From Spongospora subterranea f. sp. subterranea (Eukaryota; Endomyxa: Phytomyxea; Phytomyxea; Plasmodiophorida): 64,000 nt of DNA. Position 1 is the first letter of the stretch, and each line of letters begins with the position of its first letter. The stretch covers positions 186,001 to 250,000 of the forward strand of contig JAUGWO010000064.1 in assembly GCA_049724395.1 (NCBI GenBank). The letters run 5' to 3'. The position numbers were made by a program, and so were the translations under genes. Positions 22,431-36,743 of the stretch are shown piece after piece. The notes under the pieces are model-generated. The model was not told the DNA's origin. It searched no databases and worked only from the letters and a program-made list of their open reading frames with translations.

Positions 22431-23847
22431 AATTCAACGTCGTGCTCTGTATGGTCTGACCTAGTCATGAAAGTATCGAATACGATTTTGCTTTTTGTCA
22501 TTTTATAATGGAGACGCTTCTTCGGGTCATGAAGTTGTTCTTTCGGACACGCTGGAAGGATGTTCACGCCATCCCGGCAAAGGCGCGTTCATCTATTTCG
22601 ACCCATTGTCCGACCAAGACATTTCTGTGTGCAAGACGCATCAAAATTTGATCGCCACCTTAATTCATTGGTGATGACAGGAAGCTTGGACAGTTCCAGC
22701 GGCATTGCCGCCAACTTCAGGTGCACGAACTTAAAAGTAAGCACCGCGGTTCTTGCATTATCATCCCCTGAATGTGTTCGGTGTGAAAATCGAAATTTTT
22801 CACCGTCGCGAGCAAACAAAGTTCAGCCTACATCCATCAGTCGAACGAAAAAGCGAACGGGAGCAACAATACGCTGGCTTCGTTGAGACTAAAAGACCCT
22901 AAGAGAAAGAAGTAACCGCACAAATCTCTCGCTTGCCCGTTGCCAACAATGCATCAAACTCAAACAAACATTGATTAGGCTCTTGATAGAAAAAGTCATT
23001 TGCATGCATATTCAGAACGTCTGGCGTGAATTGGATGATCAGTTGCGGTCAAATTTATACTGATAACACACCGGCACGTGATTGAAATATCAAAATGGGT
23101 TAACAAGTTCTCCATACAGTTCAGACTCCTCAGGGACCAAGATTACAAAAATCGACGAGGCAACTGTACAGTGGATTGAAAACGCAGACTTGCCCCAGTT
23201 GCCCGAGACGTCAATTGTCGTGGAGCAATGGACAATTGCAAAGTTCAGACTGGTGATCATTTGTTTTTGATTGAATGAGTGGTTGATACAATTGTGTGTG
23301 TATCCACATAAAGTTCCAGAAATTCAGCTGGCCACTTTCATGAAGAGGTGGCCGAGCTGGGGGTTCGGAATAGTTTTCAACTAGCAAAAATCGCTCATCG
23401 GTTTGCACCTCATTTGATGCGATATTGCCTCCTGTGCAAGGATAACTCATCTATCCCAACCCATCACGCTTATATAGCGATTGGACGCGGAACAATGATT
23501 ATGGGACCTCCATGACTGCTGTGTATGTACATACACAAGCATTGCTGACTGAGAGGGCCATTTTTGGTCTCCGGATAACCACTCCGCGCCACGGCACACT
23601 GACCCAGTTCGAGACCTCGAGAGTCGAGTGTCCGACGTGCCCCGTTGAGTGTATGAGCCAGTATATGGCTGCGTCCCCTCCTCTGTTATCGGTATGTACA
23701 TGATATAGCTGATAACGGAAAGGCCTCTCATTGGGATCTCTCATCGCCACATATTCAGTTACACCTGTAATAAGGGATTTCAGTTACCAGGGCTCATCAA
23801 CTACAAAAACATCATATCATATTTAATTTGACAATCATTAGTCGTTG
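22431..23847. other. Unassigned stretch upstream of IQGAP-related gene
   Basis: About 1.4 kb with no recognised gene. Open segments at 22560-22886 (plus), 23082-23270 (plus) and 23211-23450 (minus) have no domain that I know. The last few hundred bases probably hold the promoter of the gene that starts at 23848. Confidence 0.4.
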
Positions 23848-26800
23848 ATGGATGACAGCGGCAAAGAATTTGAAAACTGCATCGCCAATGACGCAGGCGT
23901 GAGCAACAGACGCGATTCATTCGCGGCAATTCTCTCAAAGTATAATACTCTGAATGTATCGGCTGCTGTCAAACCGGGATGGACGCAGGTCCGCCAGAAA
24001 ACAATTCCGAAGCCTGAGATTGATGGAAGGGGTGAAACCGCTACTAAACCTGCACATCCTTCTTCAGCTTTTCCAACAACCAGACATCTGTTCGATAAAT
24101 TGAGGGAATCGGATTCCAATATCGATGAGGAAATACAGCGATGTCATGACGAACTTCGAACTATCCGTCAAGAGATAATATCCGCATCGCGATCGAACTT
24201 CATTTTGGAGAGAGAGCTGGACACCATTGACGAAAAAATCAAGCTTCTTGTCAAAAATAGAATCAGTCTTCAAGACGTAATTAGCAGCGTGCAAGTAAAA
24301 TGCACAATCATTGTATTCGATTATATGGTGCACTAAATTCGGATCATTGTGGGTTCAGGTCAGCGATAGGACTTCTACAGGTCTTCTCGACCCCAAGAAG
24401 AGAGCTGCCTATGAGCATGTACTGTATGTATATGCACTTTTTTCGTTGAGAGGGTCAAATGATTCATTTTTCACTTAGCTATACATTGCAATCGGAACCA
24501 ATTTATTTTGCGAAATTGGCTCGTGTTGTTAGTGGAAATCAAATACAGTCATTTGTGCAGACTGTGGTATTTGATTTCTATGGGGATCAATATGATACGC
24601 GAGATGAGCGACTACTCCTATCGCTTTTTGGTCATATTCTTCATGCCGAATTTTCCTCGGTTCGTTTCGGCTTTGCTTGTCTGATGTATCATCACTTATC
24701 GGGATTAGGCATTATCAATGGGATCACTTCTTCGAGCAAACACAGCAGTCACTAACATGATGACAGCGTATTCGAGGCGGGGACCTGGTCTTTCTATTCT
24801 TTCAGATATATTATCGGAACCTTTGAAGCGTATTACTTCAGAAACGTCCTTAGATCTTGAGTTGAACCCTGTGGCTGTTTATAAGGACATGATCTCACAA
24901 CGAGAGACAGAAACTGGCCAGTCATTTACTGGGCCAAGGTTGGGCAGGACTTAATTATTTGATGCTATGCTGCTTCCTCAATGCCATATTTAGGGATTGC
25001 TCCTACGAAGAAATGCTGCAAAAATCCCGAAGTTGCCGAGCTTCTGGAGTCTCGACGTGCAAGGCTGATCGAGTTAGCGACTGATATTTTGCAACGTATC
25101 TGCAATAATGTGGAGCATGTCCCTTATGGGATGAGGTGGATATGTAAAAAGTTGAAAGACTTATCAACACATTTTTTTCCTGGGGTAAGCGAAATGTTGC
25201 ATTTACAGTGGCGTACACTAACTTTAATAGGCTGATAATCGTCGAGTTGGGTCCATGGTTGGAGGCTATATTTACTTGCGGTTCTTCAACCCTGTTGTCG
25301 TAACTCCAGATGTATGCATGTTCTTATATCCTGTTTTTGGGAATTTATCAATTATATCTGCAGGCTCTTGATTTCGTTAGAGGAAAAGTGTCCAAGAAGA
25401 TGCGCCGTAACCTAATACTGATTGCTAAACTACTTCAGAATCTATCAAATGATCTGAAATTCGGAGAAAAGGTTTAGCGATTTGTTATCCAACCACGACC
25501 AACCTTGAGCTTTAGGAGCCCTATATGACAGAATGCAATTCGTTCATCGAGAGCTCTAGGGATATGCTTGATAGATATTTTGAGCGTCTTGTGGATGTAA
25601 ATGATCTCTCAACACAGTTAGCAATGGATAAGTGGCTGGAACGTACAAACCGTCGTGAGACTCAGATCCAGGTCAAATATAAAAATTGTTGTAATACGCC
25701 GACGAAGTTGACTGTTGCTTCTGAAGGTTTCTTTCAACCAATTGTTTTTGTTGCATTCGCTCCTGGAAACCCACATTGATCTACTCTGCGGAGATGACAA
25801 TCCCAGTTTAAGGCACCAAATTATGCAGTTAGGACCCGCACCTAAACAGCTAAAAAGTCAAGAAAACCACACTGTATCTTCCCTTCAGATTTTTTACGAT
25901 TTTGTTGTAAATAGCGTTTGATTAGGTTGGTATTGAACTTCATCCGTATGTTGCCGAATTTTCTGTGGATGCATTAACGGGAATGCCAAGGGAACGTGTG
26001 CCATCGACTGACGACACATTGCAATGCCCAGATGGGCACCCTTTATTTCAAGACGCTGCTCGTCTTCTAGTTCAGCTGGCACAAGCTATCCCTCCAGAGC
26101 TTTCTGACAGGCCCTGTCTCGAATCCGTCATTCAAGTCGTTCAGGTAATCACATCATATTACAGTATCTTCTTCTCTTTAACTTGCTTTCGCCGCAGGAG
26201 TCTTCTAGCCATGATGGCAATGAGGTTTTATCTACTCTTGTCAATTCACTGTCGGACGTTTTGATCACCCTAAAACGCATGTTGCTACTTCCTGAACATA
26301 ACGGATGTTGTCCTTTTGATGTCAGAATTCTCATGCATTTGAGCATGGCTAGTTGCCGTTGATTTGATGACCCATCAACGCACTCTCTATAGGGATTTTT
26401 GACCAGTGTGTGCGATAGCATTGAATCTCGGGAGTCGAGGCTCGAAGCTGTATCTCAAAGACGAATGCTCGCCAGCAAAGTTCGTTGAGAATGTGGATTT
26501 ACGTGCACTTGGTTGTTGAAACATCGTTATAGGTTTGTTCAACAATATTATCACACCACCAGTATTTGGATTCGCGACTTTCCCTCTACCGTCAGGTAGT
26601 TTATGTAGCTTTCAGCTGTATTCCGTTGACCTGAACATTGGTAGTATTTGGACAATGTGCGATCTGGACGCACAGCTACACTCGCATCTGATGCGCCAAA
26701 TGTGAGTCGATCAAAAACGGCGCCAATGCGTTTCAAGATATCTCAAACCGAGCTTGAGTCATCAGGTATATCTCGAACCTTCTGTAAGCTTTTGCCGTGC

Positions 26801-27143
26801 TTAGACTGCCAAATTCCATAGGCGTAATTATTGCTGTTGATCCCGACGTTCGGCGGGGTCTTTTGAAGAAAACATCGTTCACGTTTACAGCAACGTCGAA
26901 CCCAAACCAATTCATGGTTACGGCGTTGTATAGTAAAGCAAGGTGCGCACCATCTGCTCGAATAAACCTTTGTGTTGATGTTTACGCGATAGGGCGCCGT
27001 TAGCTCCAATTCTCATCGATTTAGAAGAATTGCTTGATATGCAATCGAACAACCAAGTTACCATTAATGTTCCTAACATGGTGCTGAACGTTAATCTGTT
27101 GATATACCTGATTAACTCGAAATTTTTAGCTGCACGTAAATGA
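23848..27143 (+). CDS. IQGAP-related RasGAP-domain protein
   Basis: Sixteen exons give about 829 residues: 23848-24294, 24359-24423, 24479-24659, 24709-24938, 24994-25184, 25231-25311, 25364-25471, 25516-25671, 25727-25873, 25926-26144, 26198-26320, 26393-26479, 26533-26595, 26645-26765, 26822-26942, 26993-27143. A coiled-coil N-terminus precedes a RasGAP-related domain (LQSEPIYFAKLARV, HVPYGMRWICKKLKDL, GGYIYLRFFNPVVVTPD), then the IQGAP C-terminal domain (FLLHSLLETHIDLL, LGPAPKQL, GVIIAVDP, IDLEELLDMQ, NVNLLIYLINSKF). Like Dictyostelium DGAP1 (about 820 residues) it lacks calponin-homology, WW and IQ motifs. Such proteins bind Rac/Cdc42 and organise cortical actin and cytokinesis. Phase requires one A fewer in the A5 run at 25020-25024. 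The stop is 44 bp from the gamma-tubulin stop. Confidence 0.93.
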
Positions 27144-27187
27144 TTGTATAAAGTTGAGAAATAATATATTTCACACTGAGTTGTAGA

Positions 27188-29250
<2,063 letters not shown>

Positions 29251-30166
29251 CACTACCTAGGAAAAAACGCCACCGGAACTAATTGATAGATTTGATGGAA
29301 ATTATTGCTGATGGGCGAGGTGCAAGTGGACGTTGGGATTTGAGGACTGCAATGCCCTGGTTGAGGAGGAGAGGTAATGTGTTGCCGAATTTGCCAACAA
29401 CAATGGGATATCCGCTAATATACCGTTACTGTATCTAAACCTGACTGGGTCACTCTCAGTCCCACCGGTCGCCAGCCGGGCCACTGTACACACATTCCTT
29501 TTGCTTTGTTGGAAAACCCGTGTCAAACTCGCCACAGACGATGACGTTATGACCAGCGACGTATTACCGTGTCAGTTGTTTTCGATAATTTCATCGCACA
29601 GGAATCTGTTAGTGAAAATTGCCCTATTGCGGCGATGCACACAGTCAGAAACGATCACATTTGGCATGAAAATCAATACGCAATCGTATCTTTACAAACG
29701 CAACTCAGAATTATTTGCATATGTATGTTAGCAGGTTGATCAGAGTGATACTAAATTCCGACGCTACAACGACTATTCAAGGCATCAATATTCAGAAAAT
29801 AACAGTCTGTCATTTGGTTCGATTCAGAACAAACAAATGCAGATATTGTTTGGAAGGCTCGATGATAAAAAAATTGGACATTGTATTTGGGCGGAATAGT
29901 AGAATAAAGTTATCGAGGGGCAGGAGTATTGACGGCAACAGGAGTCATACTGACTCTATCCTTCTCAGCCCGACATTCAAGAGACCGTTCATGGGCAGAC
30001 GGATGAAGTCTAAAACCAACACATCAACAAATGAAAGCGTGCACAGTAAAGAGAAGCCCTACTTGAACCCAAATAGACGGGGAACATAACTGCTGTTTGC
30101 CAGTTCAGGAAACAATTCAGGATATACCTTCATCAATAACCTCAAACATTATTACACGAAACCAAA
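29251..30166. other. Unassigned stretch, weak exon-like segments
   Basis: About 900 bp between the gamma-tubulin start and the CK2 beta stop. The plus strand has open exon-like pieces near 29570-29700 (contains FDNFIAQESVSEN) and 29740-29885 (contains FGSIQNKQMQILFGRL) separated by a possible intron ending TTAGCAG, and another at 29715-30089. They might be one unrecognised gene, but no family or start codon could be fixed. Confidence 0.3.
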
Positions 30167-30892
30167 TTACTTTTGAGGATCGATTACCAGATAGAACAGA
30201 TGGGCAAATGTTGTACCGAAATATGCACCATCAACATCTAATGATAATGATAAATAAAGAGCCATGAAGAAAAATGGTTTCCTACTCTCAGCACGATGCG
30301 ACCTTGGTGCGTATATCTCATTGCACTTTGCACAAAATAGTTTGACAGGGGATTTATCGGGTGTGTCATAGATCCCGATTGGAAGCATTGGCTGACCAAG
30401 ACACGCAACGCGAGGACATCTGCCAAACTGGAACTGCTGATACTTCTTTAACATAGCGTCTAACCCTTTTGCTGTTAAAATATATCTGGCATGTACAAGA
30501 CCATATAAATTTTCCGCCTGAAAAAATATCGAAAATTACGTCAAACGTGAAGCTGGAACAAGCGGGATATGGATAACTACTTCACTCTCAATCATTTCCT
30601 GTTGCTCTTCGGTTAAGTTCTCATCATTATAGTCAACGTCTAGGATAATATCAAGTGCAAATTCGTAATAGGGGACTTGAGAACTTAATCCCATCAGATT
30701 AAAACCATCATGAATATATTCGTCCTCAACCTGAACCCAAGAATCAAAAAAATACATAACGAAGAGCAAACTTATCTGCCAAACCTGACAAAAAAACTCA
30801 TTCCCTTTCAAATTGCAAAAGTAGGAGACCCAGGCGTACTCCTCCTCATCATTCTCGCCACTACCGACGTCACTGGAATTATCCCCATCCAT
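30167..30892 (-). CDS. CSNK2B: Casein kinase II regulatory subunit beta
   Basis: Four exons (30785-30892, 30581-30730, 30286-30517, 30167-30237) join exactly to 186 residues. Visible are an acidic N-terminus (the equivalent of the SEE region), [31 protein letters not shown], and the zinc-finger dimerisation region with CPRVAC and CAKCNEIY, then [15 protein letters not shown]2 beta forms the dimer that assembles the tetrameric Ser/Thr kinase and controls substrate choice. It ends shortly after the dimer segment, without the long C-terminal tail of the human protein (215 residues). Introns are 54, 63 and 48 bp. The start is the ATG at 30892 before the acidic stretch. Confidence 0.97.
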
Positions 30893-33800
30893 CGTCAGAT
30901 ATAGGTTCGGAGTCTATTTCCGGGTGATATTTACGATGAGATGGAGGAGCGGCGGGATCGATGAGGGAATGACAGAGACGGAATGATTCATTGTTGGACC
31001 ATAGTCGATAGACCAGTACCGTGACGGACAGTACCTCGGGGGTGGCGCAACCACCATATGCGTACTGTTAGGTGGCAGTCGGGCATATGGGGCTGCGCTT
31101 GACATATAGGTGTACCTACAGACGACACACGATGGCGTCATGGACAGATGGAGAAACGAGGGGTTGACAGGGCGTAGATTGAGTGGAAGAATGTGTTAAA
31201 CTGTTGAAGAAAGAGCAACATTCATCAGCGAAAGCGCAGCAAATGTGTTAGCACAAAGGAAGTGGTGATTTGAATGGCCAAAGGAAGCCATTTTTGCCGG
31301 AGATTTTCGATTTCTTGCGATGTTTACGAAAGGTGAAATCACTCATCTCTCTCAATCGATCACCCAAAGGAACTGAATCTCATTCGTTTGTCAGTCGCCA
31401 GAACCTGTAGACTTAGTCAACTTCCTATTACAAAACGTGTTCGGACACAAACAGTAGACCACACTTCAACAGATATTCGATCGTGTTTGGCCCTGAACCT
31501 GTTCAGGTTGTTGCACTGAGTGTGTATGCAATACGAACCATAACGATGGACATGTCCAGGCGCGCCATGTTCATGGCCGTCAAGATGGTCGCCCCATTTC
31601 CCCAACTACATCGCTCTCCAAGTGCCAACAAGTAGTCTTCTTGTCAATGACACAGCATGAGGCGATCCTATTCCGATTGCCTTCTTCGCCTGATACCCTC
31701 CCCAACTTGCAGAGATCAATCTATTAACTGATCATCATCTATGGATAAAATGGTCGTTGCAATAACGAATACGAGTTCAAATGCAGTTCCTCGAAAACGC
31801 CAGCTGTGTCATTATGATCAAAATATCCGATGAAAATGGCGACGACCCCTTGTTAATGACGGAGATTCAAATGGATCTTCCACTTGAAAGGGTTCATAAT
31901 GGTGATAAATGAGACTCTGTTGCAGTGCTCATCGTCTGGATAATGGGAAACGCACCGGGGATCAAAGAAACTGCTCCATCGCAGGTTGTGCATCTGTACG
32001 TGCGGTCGACAACATATCTGGACCCAGGGACAGATGGCGTTTGTGCTCGTTCGGTTGTAGATTGTGCCAAGTGATGTGTTTGCGCCAAACGGAAAGTTGT
32101 TCCGACATCTCTGCAGAGCGGGTTGATTAATTGACAATACCACAGCGGAAAATAAACAGCATCAAAACAATCGTTAATCGTTGGAATCCGCTTTGCCACT
32201 CATTCTATGTCATTAGTTTCTTTTATTGATGAAAAAGTGGTTCTTGAAACCGTTGAACAAGTCGTTCGCCAAAACGGTAGGAACGGCGAACGAGCGAGTG
32301 TTTATATTGTCAGGGGATTGCCGTCTTGGATCGAGATCCGTTCCCCTGGCGCCTGGTTGATTGTCAACACAGGAATGGTAGATAGAGTGCTGCTCCACCA
32401 TCAACACTGGTTCAACAATGGCGACACCTGTTGATGGGATATGTGTCATCACTGCCGTTGACAATGGGGCAACTGTTTGTTTGCGTCCAGGCAATTCAAA
32501 TCGGCGACTGCAATCAACACGGAGCAAAGAGAGGCGCGAACTTGATTGAATCAGTTCCGAACATGTCTCACTGCCGTTTTCACTCGTGTTTTGACCTGTT
32601 TTCTCTGTTGGTTTGGACTAACTGATTGCTTCATCATTCCTCTATTACAGCGTGTTCTCGTGAGCTCTTTGTCGTGACTAGATCAGGCAATGATTCACCT
32701 CAGCCGTCATCATGACGATTATTTGGATCTGATCCAATCTTGTGTCATCATGACGATGATAACTTCTCGTGTTGAGATAATGTTGGAATGAGAGTTCCTG
32801 TCTCGACGCTCCTGGCGAATCATGGCATCACGCGCTTGATAGTTCAACTGTTTATTTGTGAAAGTATTTGGCCAGGACGCGGTTCGGCATGGCACAGCTA
32901 GCTTCCTTGCAACGAAACTGTGTCCAACGTTGCTGTGATGTGGAACCACATTCCAAGGCGAACGTCGTCATCGCTGTGGCTGCCATCGGATGGGACAGCG
33001 ATGTTCTCTGATCTCAGAACAGCTCAAATAACTGGCCAATGTCTCGGGTCGTTGGCATTGCAGCAGAACTGGTGAACATTGTCACGATGTAGAAGGGCAG
33101 ACAAACGGCCACGAATGAATATCACTTTTCAGACAATCACCAACAGAAACAGTGGCGATAAACCTTTTTTGCGAAAATGGCGAGCTATAACAATGATATT
33201 CCACGTTGGCCGAAGTCCAAGTCGTTTACTGTCGATAGAAAAGAGAAACTGTGCGCCCCTGGTGAGGCCTGAGATATCGACCAAACGCAATTAGAATGGC
33301 CTCCATGTCATTTCCATAACTTTGATAATTCGAATACTGTTGAGAACTTCCTGATATGTTGGTGGATATGACAAAAGCTTTCGGAAAAAGAACAAAAAGC
33401 TGAGATTGCCGGTTAAGGAATTGAGAATTTAACAATTGTAAATAACTGCAACAGAATCTGATGAATATTAGTCAATGAGTTCTCTACAATTCACAGCTGG
33501 AGCTAATTTGCCAGTCAAACACTCGTATAAAGGTATTGCAAATTGGCGATATCGGAATATATTGTGTATTATATATTGATGTCCCAACCGATAGAGGATT
33601 TGCGAGTCGGGCTGGTTGGATAGCTGCCCAAATTGATAGCCGTATACAGCGATTATGGTGATGGCGGCCATTGGACCCGAACGGGTGCAGTATTGCGGTC
33701 CATTGCCAGCGATCGGGGGCAAGGAACAGACGACAGTTGGGTTCGAGATAATGTTGGGGGGCATTACTGGTTGACGGAGGAGATAGGAGGAGGGCGATTA

Positions 33801-33918
33801 CAGATAATGATCACGACCCGGGTTGGGGAGCTTGATATGATGGTGGGGTCTGGTTCAGGGTCGATAGCGCCACACCTTAGGGTCAGGGGGGTCAATACCA
33901 ATCGGCGCTGGACCAGCA
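30893..33918. other. 3 kb with no recognised gene
   Basis: No family could be identified on either strand. Minus-strand open segments at 31853-32199 and 32213-32527 look protein-like (for example VAIVEPVLMVEQHSIYHSC) and may be decayed transposon coding sequence; see rejected items. A short perfect palindrome CGTCAT-C-ATGACG occurs near 32705, and a related motif follows about 40 bp later. The rest is featureless to my eye. Confidence 0.4.
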
Positions 33919-35764
33919 TCACATACTGTTCAGGTACTGCAGTTCCAACAGCTCTTGGCTGTTCTCTTGCAGTTTCATCATGAGGCGCCAGTATTTGAAC
34001 AGGTCATCGCTGGGCCAGGTCTGCTCTTTCATGAACTGGGACACGTTTGAGGCGGTCGCATGCATAAGGGCTGTCCATGACGCCGCCTCGTCCATATTCA
34101 ACGCGTGCACATACGGTTCCCGTCCTTCCTCCGCTTTCTCTACCTCTTTCAGGCCGTCAATAATGGCTGGGTTATTCAAGCGACAGCCATCATTACCATC
34201 GACTCCTGCCCTGGTATTCGTGGCAGGATTCATAGCGCCATCGGGACCAGGCGAGTCCCCGATTTTATCACGCATCTACAGGAAAGGTCAGTTGAAGGGA
34301 TGTGATAAACCGCCATCATCATCAGTCCCAAACCTGGTCCATCTGCTTCTTAACTGTTTTTGCCAATTTCTGCTGCCGAGCAATACGCCCCATATCTTTG
34401 CTGAGAACTTGAAAGCTCCGAACTAAAGTATCGCCATGAATAATGGGTTCAGATAAGATGTTCTCAGTATACCGATAACCCCGACGAAAATGTTTTTGAA
34501 AATGAATGCCCCGATCCATATCCAGACAAAGAAATACATTCCTGTAACCTGAGGAGCGAATCTGGGTAATGATTGATATCAAGGGTATGTGGTGTAGCGC
34601 CATTTACCCATGGATTAACAACCCGTCTGATATCGCTCTCGATACTATACCAATGATCGAATGTGAACAGCTGGAATAGGGTTATCAAAGATTCCTGCAG
34701 ACTTCTAATGACCAACACACTCAGGGGTTAGATAGAGCAGCGATTGGCCAACGATCATTGACCCCCTACTCGAACTTGGTCTGATAGACCAGACCGGGAA
34801 TCGTGCTGTGGGAGTATGGTTCGAATATATATATGGCGAATATACTGAAGGTGAACGCCATCAGGCTCAAGAGCAACAAGACGAACCCCATGTTGGAGAA
34901 CCCGTCCAAACTGAATATATAATGGGGGAACGGCAATCGGCGAGCAACTACAGTTTACATTGTTGTGATGATCAATCGGAGATTGCGGAATCGCGACACC
35001 ACTTTCAACGAACGAAATATTCGAAATATTCGTAGTTGGGCAGCGAGGCTGGATATCTTCCCATCACTTATATCGAGGACGTTCAACAGGCTGGGAATTG
35101 CTGACATCATTGTCACAAGGAAATCGAAGCAATTCCACGAGCTCTTCCAGAAGTTGCGGAAATCGTCCAGCCAATGCAATCCAATCTCGATCACGAATAT
35201 CATCAAGGACGCGGTGTCGAGCAGCTCGAAGAAGATGAACATGGAGGGGACGTCCTCCCTGGATAGCTCGGTCTGTAGCCCTAGGGTGATCGAGTTCAAT
35301 ATCACCAGGCTCAAGATTAGCATCGTGAACAGGGAATTGTTGACAATCCATCTGGCCCAAACACCGATAGGCAGACGACCAACGTTCCGAACACGGTTTA
35401 ATCGTTGGTCCACAGATTTGTTGGCCGATCCAGCTGGTCGTTTGAACGTGCGAAACTTGATGAGATCATGGGGCGTATGAAGGAGAAATGAGCGATATAA
35501 TCCCACATCTGTGACAAGGGCGATCAGCAGATTGATCGACGATTGTCGCGAAGATATTGATCTGACAACACCTTGAATAAATGCAGTACTGGATACGGTT
35601 GGCATTCGATCGGCAACGGTTCCAGATCGCTTACTGATCTTGAACTCATTCTGGATATATGTTCGGAAGGCCTCAGTGTAGATGGATAGGTCTCGGCGCC
35701 TGAATATATATTTCAGATCAGAGTGGGTCGAGCAGCGTTGGACACGATATCGTCACCTATCCAT
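33919..35764 (-). CDS. CatSper-like single-domain cation channel
   Basis: Seven exons (35757-35764, 34959-35699, 34776-34910, 34608-34704, 34473-34548, 34334-34422, 33919-34275) join exactly to 500 residues; the first coding exon is only 8 nt. The order is S1 (LFTMLILSLVILNSITLGL), S2-S3 (ASLMIFVIEIGLHWL, NCFDFLVTMMSAI), S4 with Arg/Lys spaced by three (RIFRIFRSLKVVSRFRNLR), S5 (FVLLLLSLMAFTFSIFAIYI), pore loop TLFQLFTFDHWYSI and S6 (MYFFVWIWIGAFIFKNIF), then a helical cytosolic tail. One six-helix domain with a TLFQL.T.D.W pore is typical of CatSper alpha subunits, which carry calcium in flagella. Which CatSper paralogue it is cannot be told. A bacterial-NaChBac-like origin is less likely. 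A family-typical tail (KLQENSQELLEL) supports the call. Confidence 0.86.
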
Positions 35765-36139
35765 TATTGGAGAAATTGACCAGGACTGAAAACAGGTTAG
35801 GGGATCGATCATGATAATATTGATTGTACTATATAACGGTTCAGGTATTGGGGTCGTGGTCCTGTACAGTTAACTGGTTTACGCCATGGATCATCAAACT
35901 GGACACCGACACTACTTGATCAACAATAAAACAGGGAAGTCCCAGACAGATTAATGGGGACCTATCTGGGGATGTTTATCAACCTGTCGGCCAGATAGAA
36001 TATCGTGGGCACCGATGATGATCTTTATGAACAAGAACAGGAAGTGCCCGATAAATGGCTTCCCTGATTCCATACCAGGTGCCTCATATCGTACCGGTCC
36101 TAAAGTCTGATATGATAAGCTCGTTGGCCGGGAGTGTGA
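35765..36139. other. Upstream region of channel gene
   Basis: About 375 bp between the channel start and the first transposon remnant. A short hydrophobic minus-strand stretch near 36030-36080 is probably chance. The channel promoter should lie here. Confidence 0.4.
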
Positions 36140-36146
36140 ACAGCAG

Positions 36147-36654
36147 ATGAAATTGGTGCAGGTGTTCCCGTTGTGTATGAAGGAGAATCGCGCCTACCCG
36201 CTCGATCCTCGCCGACATGAGATACATTTATGGGTTGATAATTGCGGCGGGCACAATGCCTCTCAAGAGCTTGACGGTGATCTAGCTGAAATCAACACGA
36301 CCATCCACTATTTCCCGCCGTGCGCGATTGATTTGGTTCAGCCCGCCGATGCATTTGTGATCTAAAAAATCAAGGAACCCGTCAATGAGATTCCAAAAAA
36401 TTCGAACTGATCCAACGAAGAGTTATCGAACAACGTCAGAGCTGACGGGAACTGGTCAGGTAAGCTCAAGAATCCAGACAAGGCATATTTTTCTCCAGCT
36501 GGCTGAAGATTGCGTCCGCGCTGTGAACTCCATGGGCGAATTAACTTACGCTCGGAATGCAATGGCTGATTGGCTTAGAGAACGTTTTGAAGAAAATGAG
36601 TCCTGTAGAAGATTTCATAATCGTAAGATCCAGGGAGTTTACTTCGGTTCTTGA
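36147..36654 (+). mobile_element. Pogo-like DDE transposase remnant
   Basis: The plus strand reads LWVDNCGGHNAS (second catalytic Asp, DNxxGH), then IHYFPPCAIDLVQPADAFVI (third catalytic Asp in QPAD), then, after an in-frame stop and a shift, a C-terminal part with YFLQLAEDC-like sequence and SMGELTYARNAMADW. The order and the spacing of about 36 residues between the two Asp match the DDE_1 (pogo/Tigger) superfamily. It is another subfamily from the element at 40098, whose motifs are LMLCDNLDAH and HLIQPVDAG. Only the 3' part of the gene is present. Plain DNA transposon, dead copy. Confidence 0.72.
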
Positions 36655-36743
36655 GTAGTCCCACGTTAGTCGGATACCTGGAATGAATGTATTCAGTCTT
36701 TCAAGAGCTGAAGGAGTTCTAAGGAGGATCCGTTAAAATAAAA

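Noticed and set aside
31853-32527. Minus-strand protein-like segments as a Ty3/gypsy protease-to-RT fossil
   Set aside because: A stretch like VAIVEPVLMVEQ is suggestive, but no knuckle, protease or RT motif was found, so I list the region as unassigned.
34965-35480. 171-residue plus-strand ORF
   Set aside because: It is antisense to the main exon of the CatSper-like channel, which closes perfectly with family motifs.
36030-36080. Hydrophobic minus-strand stretch as a further channel exon
   Set aside because: The channel model already closes with an ATG at 35764 and correct phase; the stretch has no fitting splice sites.
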